From assembly GCF_963666545.1 (NCBI RefSeq), contig NZ_OY762899.1, positions 2,232,001-2,296,000 of the forward strand: DNA of 64,000 nucleotides, written 5' to 3'. The notes beneath the pieces are model-generated. The model saw only the letters and a program-made list of their open reading frames with translations, searched no databases and was not told the DNA's origin. Within the stretch, counting starts at the first letter, position 1; every line of letters begins with the position of its first letter. This DNA comes from an uncultured Bacteroides sp. (GTDB lineage Bacteria; Bacteroidota; Bacteroidia; Bacteroidales; Bacteroidaceae). Below are positions 48,587-56,509 of this stretch, piece after piece. Both the position numbers and the translations under genes were made by a program.

Positions 48587-49861
48587 ATGAAGAAGTATTA
48601 TATCGCAGCCTTAGCACTAGCCATTAGCACAATGGGGCAAGCACAACAAGTCAGCTACTCTTTTCGCTTTGATAATAAAAAGAGCGAAGGAGTAGTCAAC
48701 ATCACTCCACAAAATATCTTTAGTGAAGCCACGGGTTATGGTTACGACCTGCAAGCAGCACCCGATGGTAAAAGTAATCATCCGTTTTACTTTTCTGTAG
48801 CTGTGCCCGATGGCAATTACAAAGTAACTGTCACGCTTGGCTCGAAAAAGAAAGCGGGAGAAACCACCGTCCGGGGAGAATCCCGTCGATTATTTATCGA
48901 GAATCTGCCTACGCAAAAAGGAGAATTGGTAGAACGCTCATTTGTTATCAACAAGAGAAATACCCTGATTGCCGAAGGAGAATACGTGAAGATTAAGCCC
49001 CGCGAGAAGAAAAAGCTGAATTGGGATGATAAGTTAACGTTGGAGTTCAATGGAGATGCACCTCAGTTGGCCGCACTCCGCATCGAAAAAGTAGAAAACG
49101 TTCCGACCATATTCCTATGCGGCAACTCTACGGTTGTAGATCAAGATAATGAGCCATGGGCAAGCTGGGGACAGATGATTCCTCGATTCTTTAACGACCA
49201 GGTTTGTTTTGCCAATTATGCTGAATCCGGAGAATCGGCTAATACCTTCATTGCGGCCGGAAGATTGAAAAAGGCACTCACACAAATGAAAGCAGGAGAT
49301 TATCTTTTCATGGAGTTTGGGCACAATGACCAGAAACAAAAAGGACCGGGCAAAGGAGCTTACTATTCCTTTATGACTAGTTTGAAAACATTTATAGACG
49401 AGGCTCGTGCACGAGGAGCACATCCGGTATTGGTGACACCCACTCAAAGAAGAAGCTTTAACGCAGAAGGGAAGATAGTAGACACACACGAAAATTACCC
49501 TGAAGCAATGAAGTGGTTAGCCCAAAAAGAGAATGTTCCTTTGATCGATTTGAACGCCATCACCCGTACTTTATATGAAGCAATGGGAACTGAGAATTCA
49601 AAGAAAGCTTTTGTTCACTATCCGGCAAATACATTCCCCGGACAGACGAAGGCTTTAGAAGACAATACACATTTCAATCCTTATGGAGCTTATCAGATCG
49701 CTAAATGCGTCATTGAGGGAATGAAAGCGATTCAACTGGATCTTGCGAAAAATCTTAAAACTGATTACAGTGCTTTTGATCCGGCACATCCCGACAATCC
49801 GGCTTCTTTCCGATGGAACGCAAGCCCATTTGCAGAAGTAGAGAAACCTGATGGAAACTAA
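48587..49861 (+). CDS. Two-domain CE12 rhamnogalacturonan acetylesterase
   Basis: A 424-residue secreted protein (signal MKKYYIAALALAISTMGQAQ). Residues about 20-165 form a galactose-binding-like beta-sandwich (YSFRFDNKKSEG... FYFSVAVPDGNYKVTV). The SGNH domain follows with CGNSTVVD (Ser about 180), ANYAESGESANTF, MEFGHND and the late DNTHFNPYGAYQIA (Asp/His about 358). It probably deacetylates RG-I. It differs from the single-domain CE12 at 32840 by its extra N-terminal module, so the two may prefer different positions or chain lengths. It is tightly packed in the operon, 21 nt after GH2. Confidence 0.91.
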   Translation: MKKYYIAALALAISTMGQAQQVSYSFRFDNKKSEGVVNITPQNIFSEATGYGYDLQAAPDGKSNHPFYFSVAVPDGNYKVTVTLGSKKKAGETTVRGESRRLFIENLPTQKGELVERSFVINKRNTLIAEGEYVKIKPREKKKLNWDDKLTLEFNGDAPQLAALRIEKVENVPTIFLCGNSTVVDQDNEPWASWGQMIPRFFNDQVCFANYAESGESANTFIAAGRLKKALTQMKAGDYLFMEFGHNDQKQKGPGKGAYYSFMTSLKTFIDEARARGAHPVLVTPTQRRSFNAEGKIVDTHENYPEAMKWLAQKENVPLIDLNAITRTLYEAMGTENSKKAFVHYPANTFPGQTKALEDNTHFNPYGAYQIAKCVIEGMKAIQLDLAKNLKTDYSAFDPAHPDNPASFRWNASPFAEVEKPDGN

Positions 49862-49889
49862 CTATACACCCTGTCCGATTGCGTATTAT

Positions 49890-51374
49890 ATGAAGAAGAT
49901 TATCCTAAATTTATTCGCTGTTTTTTTGTTAAGTAGCTGTATCTCACAAAGTAAAAGTGGCAATGGCATTCCTTCATTTGCATGGGTGAATGCGAGTGAA
50001 AAGATTAATTTATCATGGGCTAAAGATGTAGGTGCCAAGCCATTTTCCAAAAAAAGAGATGTAACCTTTAACGTCAAAGCATTCGGCGCTGTAAATGACA
50101 GTACTGTTATCAGCACGCAAGCTATTCAGAAAGCCATTGATGCATGTAGCAATGCAGGTGGAGGAACAGTGACTTTTGATCCGGGATACTACCAAACCGG
50201 AGCATTATTCATTAAGAGAAATGTCAATTTACACCTAGAGAAAGGAGTAACTCTGCTTGCTAGCACAGACATCAACGACTATCCTGAATTTCGTTCGCGC
50301 ATAGCAGGCATTGAGATGATATGGCCTTCGGCCGTGCTCAATGTGATGGATGTAGAACAAGCATCTATTTCGGGTAAGGGAACCATCGATTGCAGAGGGA
50401 AGGTTTTCTGGGACAAATATTGGGAAATGCGAAAAGAGTATGAAAAGAAAGGATTGCGATGGATTGTAGACTATGATTGCAAGCGAGTACGCGGCATTCT
50501 TGTGTCAAACAGTTCGAATGTTACACTGAAAGACTTCACTTTAATGCGAACAGGCTTCTGGGGTATTCAGGTTCTCTATTCAAACCACTGCACACTCAAT
50601 GGACTAACGGTTAACAACAATATTGGGGGACATGGTCCCAGTACCGACGGAATTGATATTGACTCTTCCACACATATCCTTATTGAAGGGTGTGATATTG
50701 ATTGCAATGATGACAACATCTGCCTGAAGGCAGGTAGAGATGCAGATGGATTGAAAATTGATCGCCCAACGGAATATATCGTAGTACGTAACTGCACTGC
50801 CCGTAAAGGTGCCGGACTAATCACTTGTGGAAGCGAAACTTCAGGAGATATACGTTATGTTTTAGGATATAACTTAAAGGCTTATGGAACCTCCTCAACT
50901 CTCAGATTAAAATCAGCAATGAACCGGGGAGGAACTGTGGAGCATATTTATATGACGGATGTTGTGGCAGACAGCGTGCAAAGCGTATTGGCTGTCGACT
51001 TAAATTGGAATCCCAGCTACAGCTACTCCGAGCTACCCGCAGAGTACAAAGACAAAGAGATTCCCGAACATTGGAAAGTGATGCTCACCCCAGTGAAACC
51101 AATAGAAAAAGGATACCCACACTTCAGGGATGTGTATCTGGCAAACGTGAAAGCAACTAATGCTGTGCAATTTATATCAGCTTCCGGTTGGAATGATTCG
51201 CTAAAACTTGATAACTTTGCTGTCTATAATTTAGATGTTACAGCACAAAAAGCCGGCATTGTAGCTTTCACGCACAACTTTAAGATAAAGGGCGTTAAGC
51301 TAAAAATAGCTGACAAGAGTAAGATAACATTCAAAGACAATAGTGAATTAACACAAGAGATTCGGTATGAATAA
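49890..51374 (+). CDS. GH28 polygalacturonase/rhamnogalacturonan hydrolase-like lipoprotein
   Basis: An in-frame ATG at 49851 overlaps the previous gene, but the ATG at 49890 gives a lipoprotein signal, MKKIILNLFAVFLLSSC, so it is the preferred start. GH28 motifs: HGPSTDGIDIDSS, CNDDNICLKAG, GAGLITCGSETSG and LRLKSAMNRGG. The aspartates are kept, while the usual GHG reads ITCGSE, a variant also seen in other Bacteroides GH28s. The start of the fold (FGAVNDSTVISTQAIQKAIDAC) is classical. Likely acts on galacturonyl linkages in RG-I oligosaccharides, anchored to a membrane. Its stop overlaps the next start by 8 nt. Confidence 0.86.
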   Translation: MKKIILNLFAVFLLSSCISQSKSGNGIPSFAWVNASEKINLSWAKDVGAKPFSKKRDVTFNVKAFGAVNDSTVISTQAIQKAIDACSNAGGGTVTFDPGYYQTGALFIKRNVNLHLEKGVTLLASTDINDYPEFRSRIAGIEMIWPSAVLNVMDVEQASISGKGTIDCRGKVFWDKYWEMRKEYEKKGLRWIVDYDCKRVRGILVSNSSNVTLKDFTLMRTGFWGIQVLYSNHCTLNGLTVNNNIGGHGPSTDGIDIDSSTHILIEGCDIDCNDDNICLKAGRDADGLKIDRPTEYIVVRNCTARKGAGLITCGSETSGDIRYVLGYNLKAYGTSSTLRLKSAMNRGGTVEHIYMTDVVADSVQSVLAVDLNWNPSYSYSELPAEYKDKEIPEHWKVMLTPVKPIEKGYPHFRDVYLANVKATNAVQFISASGWNDSLKLDNFAVYNLDVTAQKAGIVAFTHNFKIKGVKLKIADKSKITFKDNSELTQEIRYE

Positions 51375-52137
51375 AACAAAAAGTCTGATCACTCTCTTTA
51401 TCTCTTTGGCTTTTGCTCTATCCGTAGCTGCCGGGAACAATAAGGCCTTTCAACGAATTGTAAAGGGGACGCAGAAAGAGCCTCGCGTCTTGGCGTGCAA
51501 TTATCCGGAATTTTCTTTCCATCTTCCCCAGATGGCAGGCAACTTTCGTCTTGGAGTACAAGACGAAGGCAAGAGCCGATGGGCAAACGAGTTGAAGGTT
51601 TTCGAGCTAAAAGAGAAGAATGGCACACTTACGTATATTCTAAAAGATGTTTTACTTGGAAGCGGAAATCTAGTTGTCCGCGTTACGGGGCTGACAGATA
51701 GCGACGGATTTATCATGGAAGTAGAAGCAAAAGAGATTCCCTCTACAATGCAACTGATGTGGTCGTTCGGAGGCTGTTACGGGCAAGTGCTGGATGACAA
51801 AACCGATAGCCGGATGAAGCCTGCCTATTGCAAAGACAACGTCTTCAGTGTAGAGGGTAGTGCTTTTACCTGCTACTATGGCGAAAGCATGAAATTAAAA
51901 GTCATTCAAGGGGTTACACCTTTGTTGTCTGAAATTAGATTGTCGGATGCTCATCAGCAAGAAACTCCTCTCTCCCTTTTTCAATCAGGCAAGAAGACGG
52001 ATGCACCAGCACTGGCTGCTTCAACTCCCATAAAAAGTGGCGAGAAGCTCTATTTTTGCTTTTATACTCAGAACACAAAAGCAGACTACAATTATTTCAT
52101 GCTTCCAACGCTCTTTGCACAGGAGTTTTACAAATAA
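51367..52137 (+). CDS. Small secreted beta-rich protein, DUF4450-like, function unknown
   Basis: A 256-residue protein with a signal peptide (MNKTKSLITLFISLAFALSVAAG). It reads NKAFQRIVKGTQKEPRVLACNYPEFSF, NFRLGVQDEGKSRW and MQLMWSFGGCYGQVLDDK, which reminds me of the DUF4450 N-terminal module of much larger Bacteroides pectin proteins. If so, it is a stand-alone version without the usual C-terminal part. No nuclease, lyase or hydrolase motif is recognised. Translation is coupled to the GH28 upstream through an 8-nt overlap, and the CBM9-like gene follows after 13 nt, so it is firmly part of the operon. Might be a binding or accessory protein. The family call is tentative. Confidence 0.55.
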   Translation: MNKTKSLITLFISLAFALSVAAGNNKAFQRIVKGTQKEPRVLACNYPEFSFHLPQMAGNFRLGVQDEGKSRWANELKVFELKEKNGTLTYILKDVLLGSGNLVVRVTGLTDSDGFIMEVEAKEIPSTMQLMWSFGGCYGQVLDDKTDSRMKPAYCKDNVFSVEGSAFTCYYGESMKLKVIQGVTPLLSEIRLSDAHQQETPLSLFQSGKKTDAPALAASTPIKSGEKLYFCFYTQNTKADYNYFMLPTLFAQEFYK

Positions 52138-52150
52138 CACCAACAGAAAG

Positions 52151-52984
52151 ATGAATGCTAATTCAACAATCACAAAAGCTTTGTTTGCGCTTTACTTCTA
52201 CTTGCTAACCGCAACAAACAGCTTTGCGCAAGAATACAAAATCTGGCAGTTTCCGAAAGAGCAACTACCCGCCATCGACGGAAACGGCGACGACTGGCAA
52301 ATGATCCCCGAATCGTATGCCATCTCCATCGATCGGATGAAAGAGGATGAAGGCAAATATGCCAAACCGAATAAGTCAACCTTAGACATTAGTGTAAAAG
52401 TAGGCTGGTGTGCCGGACTGAGTCGTTTGTACTTTTTATACGAAGCATACGATAATTATTGGCGGTTCAGCGAAAATAGCCTAAGCACCGATATCTTTGA
52501 AGTAGTGGTTGACGGAGATTGTTCCGGTGGCCCTTTCATCGATCGGTTTCATCCCGACAAGAAAGCGGATGTATGGGAGTCTTGGTTCAACTTTCACGGC
52601 TGCCATGCACAGAATTACCACATCTTTACCCCTGCTCACAAGGAAGATTGGTGCATGTTATGGGGACCGCAAGTGTGGCTCAAACAAAAGCCTTATGCTG
52701 ACTATGCCTATCGGTATTCATTTAAAGAAGGAGAAGCGGGCAAACTTGTTCTTGAATTTTATATTACTCCTTTTGATCATGCCGATGCTGCCGGACCGGA
52801 GAAATCTGTCCCCAGCATCTTACAGGAAAACAAATATATTGGATTGTGCTGGGCTGTCATTGACTTCGATGCCAATCCTGATAGCAAGGACGGATTTTGG
52901 AATCTGTCCAGTGAACATACCATGTATGGCAATACAGACTACTTACCCAAGATGAAGCTGATGCCATTAGAGAAACAAAAATAA
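52151..52984 (+). CDS. CBM9-like carbohydrate-binding protein, secreted
   Basis: The frame opens at 52037 inside the preceding gene, but the ATG at 52151 gives MNANSTITKALFALYFYLLTATNSFAQ, a clear signal peptide. The mature protein (about 250 residues) is a single beta-sandwich of the CBM9/DOMON-like type: LPAIDGNGDDWQMIPESYA, then VGWCAGLSRLYFLYEAYDNYWRF and STDIFEVVVDGD. No catalytic domain is attached. Bacteroides pectin loci often contain such lone CBM9-like proteins; they probably bind sugars in the periplasm or at the surface. It sits between the DUF4450-like gene (13-nt gap) and a GH28 (8-nt gap). Confidence 0.75.
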   Translation: MNANSTITKALFALYFYLLTATNSFAQEYKIWQFPKEQLPAIDGNGDDWQMIPESYAISIDRMKEDEGKYAKPNKSTLDISVKVGWCAGLSRLYFLYEAYDNYWRFSENSLSTDIFEVVVDGDCSGGPFIDRFHPDKKADVWESWFNFHGCHAQNYHIFTPAHKEDWCMLWGPQVWLKQKPYADYAYRYSFKEGEAGKLVLEFYITPFDHADAAGPEKSVPSILQENKYIGLCWAVIDFDANPDSKDGFWNLSSEHTMYGNTDYLPKMKLMPLEKQK

Positions 52985-52992
52985 GACTCCTT

Positions 52993-54381
52993 ATGAAACA
53001 GACCCTCCTCATTCTTTGCATCCTGACTTGTTGGTTAGCCAACATGAATGCCGCTACGTACAATGTAAAAGAGTACGGCGCCAAAGCCGATGGCAAAACC
53101 ATTGATTCCCCGGCCATCAATAAAGTGATTGAAGAGGCTTCTAGAAATGGAGGAGGCACCATCTATTTTCCTGCGGGACAATATGCCTGCTACTCCATCC
53201 GCTTACAAAGTCACATCACGCTGTATCTGGAAGCAGGCGCAGAGATCATTGCCGCTTTTCCTGCCGAAAAGGAAGGATATGATGAAGCTGAAGCCAATGA
53301 ACATACTATGTATCAGGACTTTGGGCACAGTCATTGGAAGAATTCGCTTATTTGGGGTATCGGATTGGAGAAGATTACCATCTGCGGCCCGGGCCTCATC
53401 AACGGTAAAGGATTGACGCGAGAAGAAAGTCGCCTGCCGGGTGTGGGCAACAAAGCTATCAGTTTGAAGCTATGCAAGAATGTTACGTTGAAAGATCTTT
53501 CGATGTTACATTGTGGACATTTTGCTTTATTAGCAACAGGAGTAGATAATCTTACGATTCAAAATTTAAAAGTAGACACGAACCGTGACGGATTTGACAT
53601 TGATTGTTGTCGCAACGTGCGCATCTCCGATTGCAGTGTCAATTCCCCATGGGACGATGCCATTGTACTGAAAGCCTCTTATGCATTGGGCTTTTTCCAT
53701 GACACGGAGAACGTGACCATCTCCAACTGTTACGTATCCGGATTCGACAAAGGAAGCATGCTGAATGCCACTTATGAACGGTACGAACCCCAGGCTCCCG
53801 ACCACGGTTATGTGACGGGGCGCATCAAGCTGGGAACAGAATCGAGCGGAGGTTTCAAAAACATAGCGATCACCAATTGCATCTTTGAACATTGTCGTGG
53901 ATTGGCTCTTGAGAGTGTTGACGGAGGACACTTGGAAGATGTAGTAATCAGTAATATCACGATGCGTGATATCGTCAATGCACCAATATTCTTACGCCTC
54001 GGAGCCCGCATGCGCAGTCCACAAGGTACGCCTATAGGTACAATGAAGCGCATTTTAATCAGCAATGTGAATGTTTTCAATGCCGATTCTCAATATTCTT
54101 GCATCATCAGTGGCATCCCCAATGCCTGTATTGAAGATGTTACACTCAGCAACATTCATCTCTATTTTAAAGGCGGGTACACAGCAGAGGATGGCAAACG
54201 CACACCACCCGAGCAAGAGAAAATTTATCCCGAGCCATGGATGTTCGGTACCATTCCCGCATCCGGGTTCTATGTTCGCCATGCCCGCAACATTACTTTC
54301 AACAATGTAAACTTCCATTTTGCTACTCCCGACGGTCGCCCGCTATACGTAACGGACGATGCAGAAATCATCAAGAAATGA
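52993..54381 (+). CDS. GH28 family glycosidase, last gene of the plus-strand operon
   Basis: A 462-residue secreted protein (signal MKQTLLILCILTCWLANMNA). A right-handed beta-helix of the GH28 type: it starts TYNVKEYGAKADGKTIDSPAI and carries NRDGFDIDCC, NSPWDDAIVLKAS and GRIKLGTESSGG. The Asp residues of the active site are kept (D in RDGFDID, DD), while the NTD Asn-Thr are replaced by N-R. Lack of GHG suggests an exo-acting or RG-type galacturonidase, not a plain endo-polygalacturonase, though this is inference. It closes the operon 8 nt after the CBM9-like gene and is convergent with the small membrane-protein gene at 54388, six bases away. Confidence 0.85.
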   Translation: MKQTLLILCILTCWLANMNAATYNVKEYGAKADGKTIDSPAINKVIEEASRNGGGTIYFPAGQYACYSIRLQSHITLYLEAGAEIIAAFPAEKEGYDEAEANEHTMYQDFGHSHWKNSLIWGIGLEKITICGPGLINGKGLTREESRLPGVGNKAISLKLCKNVTLKDLSMLHCGHFALLATGVDNLTIQNLKVDTNRDGFDIDCCRNVRISDCSVNSPWDDAIVLKASYALGFFHDTENVTISNCYVSGFDKGSMLNATYERYEPQAPDHGYVTGRIKLGTESSGGFKNIAITNCIFEHCRGLALESVDGGHLEDVVISNITMRDIVNAPIFLRLGARMRSPQGTPIGTMKRILISNVNVFNADSQYSCIISGIPNACIEDVTLSNIHLYFKGGYTAEDGKRTPPEQEKIYPEPWMFGTIPASGFYVRHARNITFNNVNFHFATPDGRPLYVTDDAEIIKK

Positions 54382-54387
54382 GTTAGC

Positions 54388-54717
54388 CTATAGATGCATC
54401 TTTTTGATATATAACAACAATAATATAGCTCCAAAAATAGCAGACATACTTTTTAACAGGTATTCTTCCCATTCTAACGATGTAGTGCCCAAAAAGAGGG
54501 CCAATATAATGCCAGCCGTGAGAGTCCAAACATTCGTAACCGCATTCTTGTTATCGCTCTTAAATAGGCTGACAAAGATGTAGACTCCACACATTGATAT
54601 TGGAATTAACAACACTCCAGAAAGAGTACAACCTTTCCAAACAATATCACTTAAATAAATATTCACCAATACGCCCAGACAAACTAATGCTAAAATTAAT
54701 GCAATTCTTTTTCTCAT
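54388..54717 (-). CDS. Small multi-spanning membrane protein, unknown function
   Basis: The frame opens at 54786 (132 residues), but the Met at 54717 (MRKRIALILALVCLGVLVNIY) begins directly at a positively charged end and first membrane helix, so 109 residues may be the real product. It has about four hydrophobic helices (about 1-20, 33-52, 64-83, 92-106) with short loops. No family is recognised. It lies downstream of the double-glycine peptide genes on the same strand, beyond a hairpin. A small polytopic protein beside peptide genes could be an immunity or export partner, but the sequence does not prove it. Confidence 0.5.
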   Translation of the reverse strand: MRKRIALILALVCLGVLVNIYLSDIVWKGCTLSGVLLIPISMCGVYIFVSLFKSDNKNAVTNVWTLTAGIILALFLGTTSLEWEEYLLKSMSAIFGAILLLLYIKKMHL

Positions 54718-54835
54718 ATTTATATTTTGCTTATTACACAGATCAATTAATAGTACTAAAACCTTTTCCTTATTAATCGCATTCATTGCTTTCCGAACAT
54801 TGTTTCTTTTTCATGTATTCCATAAACCTAATAAG

Positions 54836-54868
54836 CCCCTACTGGCAATTGTAAACTGCCAGTAGAGG
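54836..54868 (-). terminator. Hairpin between the peptide genes and the membrane-protein gene
   Basis: CTACTGGCA (54839-54847) pairs with TGCCAGTAG (54857-54865), and two more G-C pairs lie beyond one mismatch. No T run follows on either strand, so it may be an attenuator or processing site and not a full terminator. Confidence 0.45.
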
Positions 54869-54941
54869 ATAATTGCACACCAAAAGAACAACTAGAAGAG
54901 TTATTAAAGGACTAAATCCGCCCCCTCTACTCTGTGATGTT

Positions 54942-55070
54942 TTATGTTAAAGCATTATACAATTGGATGATTATTGATAGAATCAAATAAATTGAAAGGA
55001 TAATAATGACTTTCCTCTGATTCTTAATCTTCTTTTCTAATTGTTCTTTCGAATATTCCTTCATAGACAT
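54942..55070 (-). CDS. Small single-span membrane protein (42 residues) coupled to the peptide gene
   Basis: The stop of the preceding peptide gene and this start overlap as TAATG. The protein begins MSMKEYSKEQLEKKIKNQR, a charged helix, followed by one hydrophobic segment of about 20 residues (VIIILSIYLILSIIIQLY) and ends NALT. The TAATG junction argues for translation as a unit with the peptide. It is too short for family assignment. Possible roles: immunity-type membrane partner, or a peptide-handling protein. Confidence 0.5.
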   Translation of the reverse strand: MSMKEYSKEQLEKKIKNQRKVIIILSIYLILSIIIQLYNALT

Positions 55071-55252
55071 TATATACAGTTCATTAATGTTTCATTAGCG
55101 GCGGAGCTTCCGCTTGTAATAAAATTCCAGATTCCCCGGCCTAGTCTTCCTAAACCATATCCAAAATCTCTCATAAATTTATCACCTCCATTGATATCAC
55201 ACATTTCTTGTTGTGACAACTCTATTATTCCCAAATTCTGAAATTCTTTCAT
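55070..55252 (-). CDS. Double-glycine-leader peptide 2 (bacteriocin-like precursor)
   Basis: The Met at 55252 (MKEFQNLGIIELSQQEM) is preferred over that at 55276, as it gives a standard leader. The leader has the pattern ELSQQEM..INGG, ending at a GG cleavage site as used by C39-peptidase ABC exporters. The mature part begins DKFMRDFGYGLGRLGRG and ends ETLMNC-I, small, Gly-rich, with one Cys. It is 60 residues long. The neighbouring peptide has the same type of leader with an unrelated mature part, as in two-component bacteriocins or secreted signal peptides. No exporter is encoded in the window. Confidence 0.65.
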   Translation of the reverse strand: MKEFQNLGIIELSQQEMCDINGGDKFMRDFGYGLGRLGRGIWNFITSGSSAANETLMNCI

Positions 55253-55263
55253 GATGCTTAAAA

Positions 55264-55434
55264 TTAACGGCTCCATCCTTCTTTGACTCCGCCTGCAAAG
55301 TCATCCCAATTGTTATAAACATAAATAAATGCGCCTGCCAAAGTAATAGCTGCTAATAACCAACCACCATTAACTTCTTTCATTTCATTGAGGGTCAAAT
55401 CTTGAATCTCAAATTTGTTTTCTAATTCTTTCAT
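55264..55434 (-). CDS. Double-glycine-leader peptide 1 (bacteriocin-like precursor)
   Basis: A 56-residue frame. The leader MKELENKFEIQDLTLNEM continues KEVNGG, the same DL/ELS-x-x-EM-x-x-(I/V)NGG pattern as its neighbour. After the GG comes WLLAAITLAGAFIYVYNNW, a hydrophobic helix, then DDFAGGVKEGWSR with a second GG near the end. The mature peptide would be about 32 residues, amphipathic and membrane-active in appearance. It is the first gene after a promoter at 55509-55516 and is followed by peptide 2 after 11 nt. Confidence 0.65.
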   Translation of the reverse strand: MKELENKFEIQDLTLNEMKEVNGGWLLAAITLAGAFIYVYNNWDDFAGGVKEGWSR

Positions 55435-55500
55435 AACATTACTTGTTTACAAAATTAATAATAAATTTATTTATCTCTGTAAAATAGAACCGGTTTCTTT

Positions 55501-55516
55501 TACATTAGCAAATGTA
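55501..55516 (-). promoter_or_regulatory. -7 box TACATTTG inside a palindrome, in front of the peptide genes
   Basis: On the minus strand TACATTTG (55516-55509) fits TAnnTTTG. It lies within the perfect 6-4-6 inverted repeat TACATT-AGCA-AATGTA (55501-55516), about 70 nt upstream of peptide 1 and directly after the HTH gene. A palindrome over a -7 element is a good candidate operator for a repressor, perhaps the adjacent HTH protein. Confidence 0.5.
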
Positions 55517-55523
55517 TCAGGCT

Positions 55524-55826
55524 TCAGTGAAATAAAATTGCACTGAAGAGTTTTTCTCCTCCGGAGATGTCCTTTTGTTCGCAGGAATTCAGAAGCGACA
55601 CCTTGAATGATATTTCTATATCAAAATTATTGCTATAATAAAAGGTTTGCCGCACACGGCTATAAGCTATTTCGGCTCCCAAATCTCTGAATTCATCCAG
55701 CACATTATACAGTTGTCGCTTACTAATATGAAAGCGATCTGCCAATTCGCATGGCGAGCCGGTCTTCTCACATACTATAAGTTTGTGTAATTGCTGAACT
55801 CTCCCAATTTGCTCAAGTGATACCAT
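55524..55826 (-). CDS. Small helix-turn-helix DNA-binding protein
   Basis: A 100-residue protein. The first 65 residues form a winged/HTH_11-type domain: RVQQLHKLIVCEKTG then SPCELADRFHISKRQLYNVL with the recognition helix (KRQLYNVLDEFRDLGAEI), then the wing (AYSRVRQTFYYSNNF). The tail is short and has no ligand or receiver domain. Small proteins of this shape are frequent beside double-glycine peptides in Bacteroidota. It lies just upstream of the peptide promoter, on the same strand, and probably regulates it. Target is inferred. Confidence 0.7.
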   Translation of the reverse strand: MVSLEQIGRVQQLHKLIVCEKTGSPCELADRFHISKRQLYNVLDEFRDLGAEIAYSRVRQTFYYSNNFDIEISFKVSLLNSCEQKDISGGEKLFSAILFH

Positions 55827-55992
55827 ATTCCTTCAAATTAGATAAAACAATAGGAAAAAAGAAGATACGTCAATAGCATAATCGTACAATTTTTACTCCT
55901 ACGTTTCTATTACTATTATCGATACATTCGTGAGGTAATATCATTCCCTATGCCTATTTATCGATTAATGTAATTCTATTTACGATTTACTG
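55827..55992. other. Upstream region of the HTH gene
   Basis: AT-rich, no ORF of note. A possible -7 box TATTTTTG lies on the minus strand at 56003-55996. Confidence 0.4.
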
Positions 55993-56181
55993 CTACAAAA
56001 ATAAAGTATAAAAAAGAAGAAATAGGATTTTACCGATAACATCTGCATTTTCCAACAGACTGATAATCAGAAGATTAAATTTTAGCCCGATAACAATTTG
56101 AATATAATGCCATACCCGAACCCCAAATACTATAAAAATGAGCGGAATTATATATAATCCAGTATCGTTTAGTTCAGTCAT
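55993..56181 (-). CDS. Possible small hydrophobic protein (62 residues)
   Basis: Begins MTELNDTGLYIIPLIFIVFGV and consists of two or so hydrophobic helices with a Leu/Phe-rich end. No family is recognised. It is on the same strand as the HTH and peptide genes and upstream of them, so it could belong to that cluster, but AT-rich DNA easily yields such frames. Low confidence. Confidence 0.3.
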   Translation of the reverse strand: MTELNDTGLYIIPLIFIVFGVRVWHYIQIVIGLKFNLLIISLLENADVIGKILFLLFYTLFL

Positions 56182-56469
56182 TAATTATAACCGCATCCAA
56201 TTCATCTTTAGACTGCGAAACTTATTTATCCAGAAGATCTTTCAACCCTATGCCGCATTTCAATAATTTACACGCTTTCTTATTCATCGCCCGTCAACAA
56301 AAACGGTGAAATGGTAGAAAAAGGCAAACTTGCTTCCGGTTCAAACGAAGAAAAATGTTTCTTAAGATAGCTTATCAGAGTTAAAAACATCAGATAGAAA
56401 AAAGAAGATGACATATGCCAAAGAGAAAAATTATACATCACATTGAATAAAAGAACGGCATAAAACCAT
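56182..56469. other. Intergenic region upstream of metG, nothing recognised
   Basis: No convincing ORF, repeat or RNA structure was seen apart from the metG promoter at its right end. Confidence 0.5.
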
Positions 56470-56477
56470 TATCTTTG
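56470..56477 (+). promoter_or_regulatory. -7 box (TATCTTTG) of metG
   Basis: TATCTTTG lies 32 nt before the metG ATG and fits the Bacteroides -7 consensus. TTGA occurs at 56443-56446 but is slightly further upstream than usual (23 nt). Confidence 0.55.
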
Positions 56478-56509
56478 CGCGTTGCAAAACGATAATAAAA
56501 CCTCAATAT

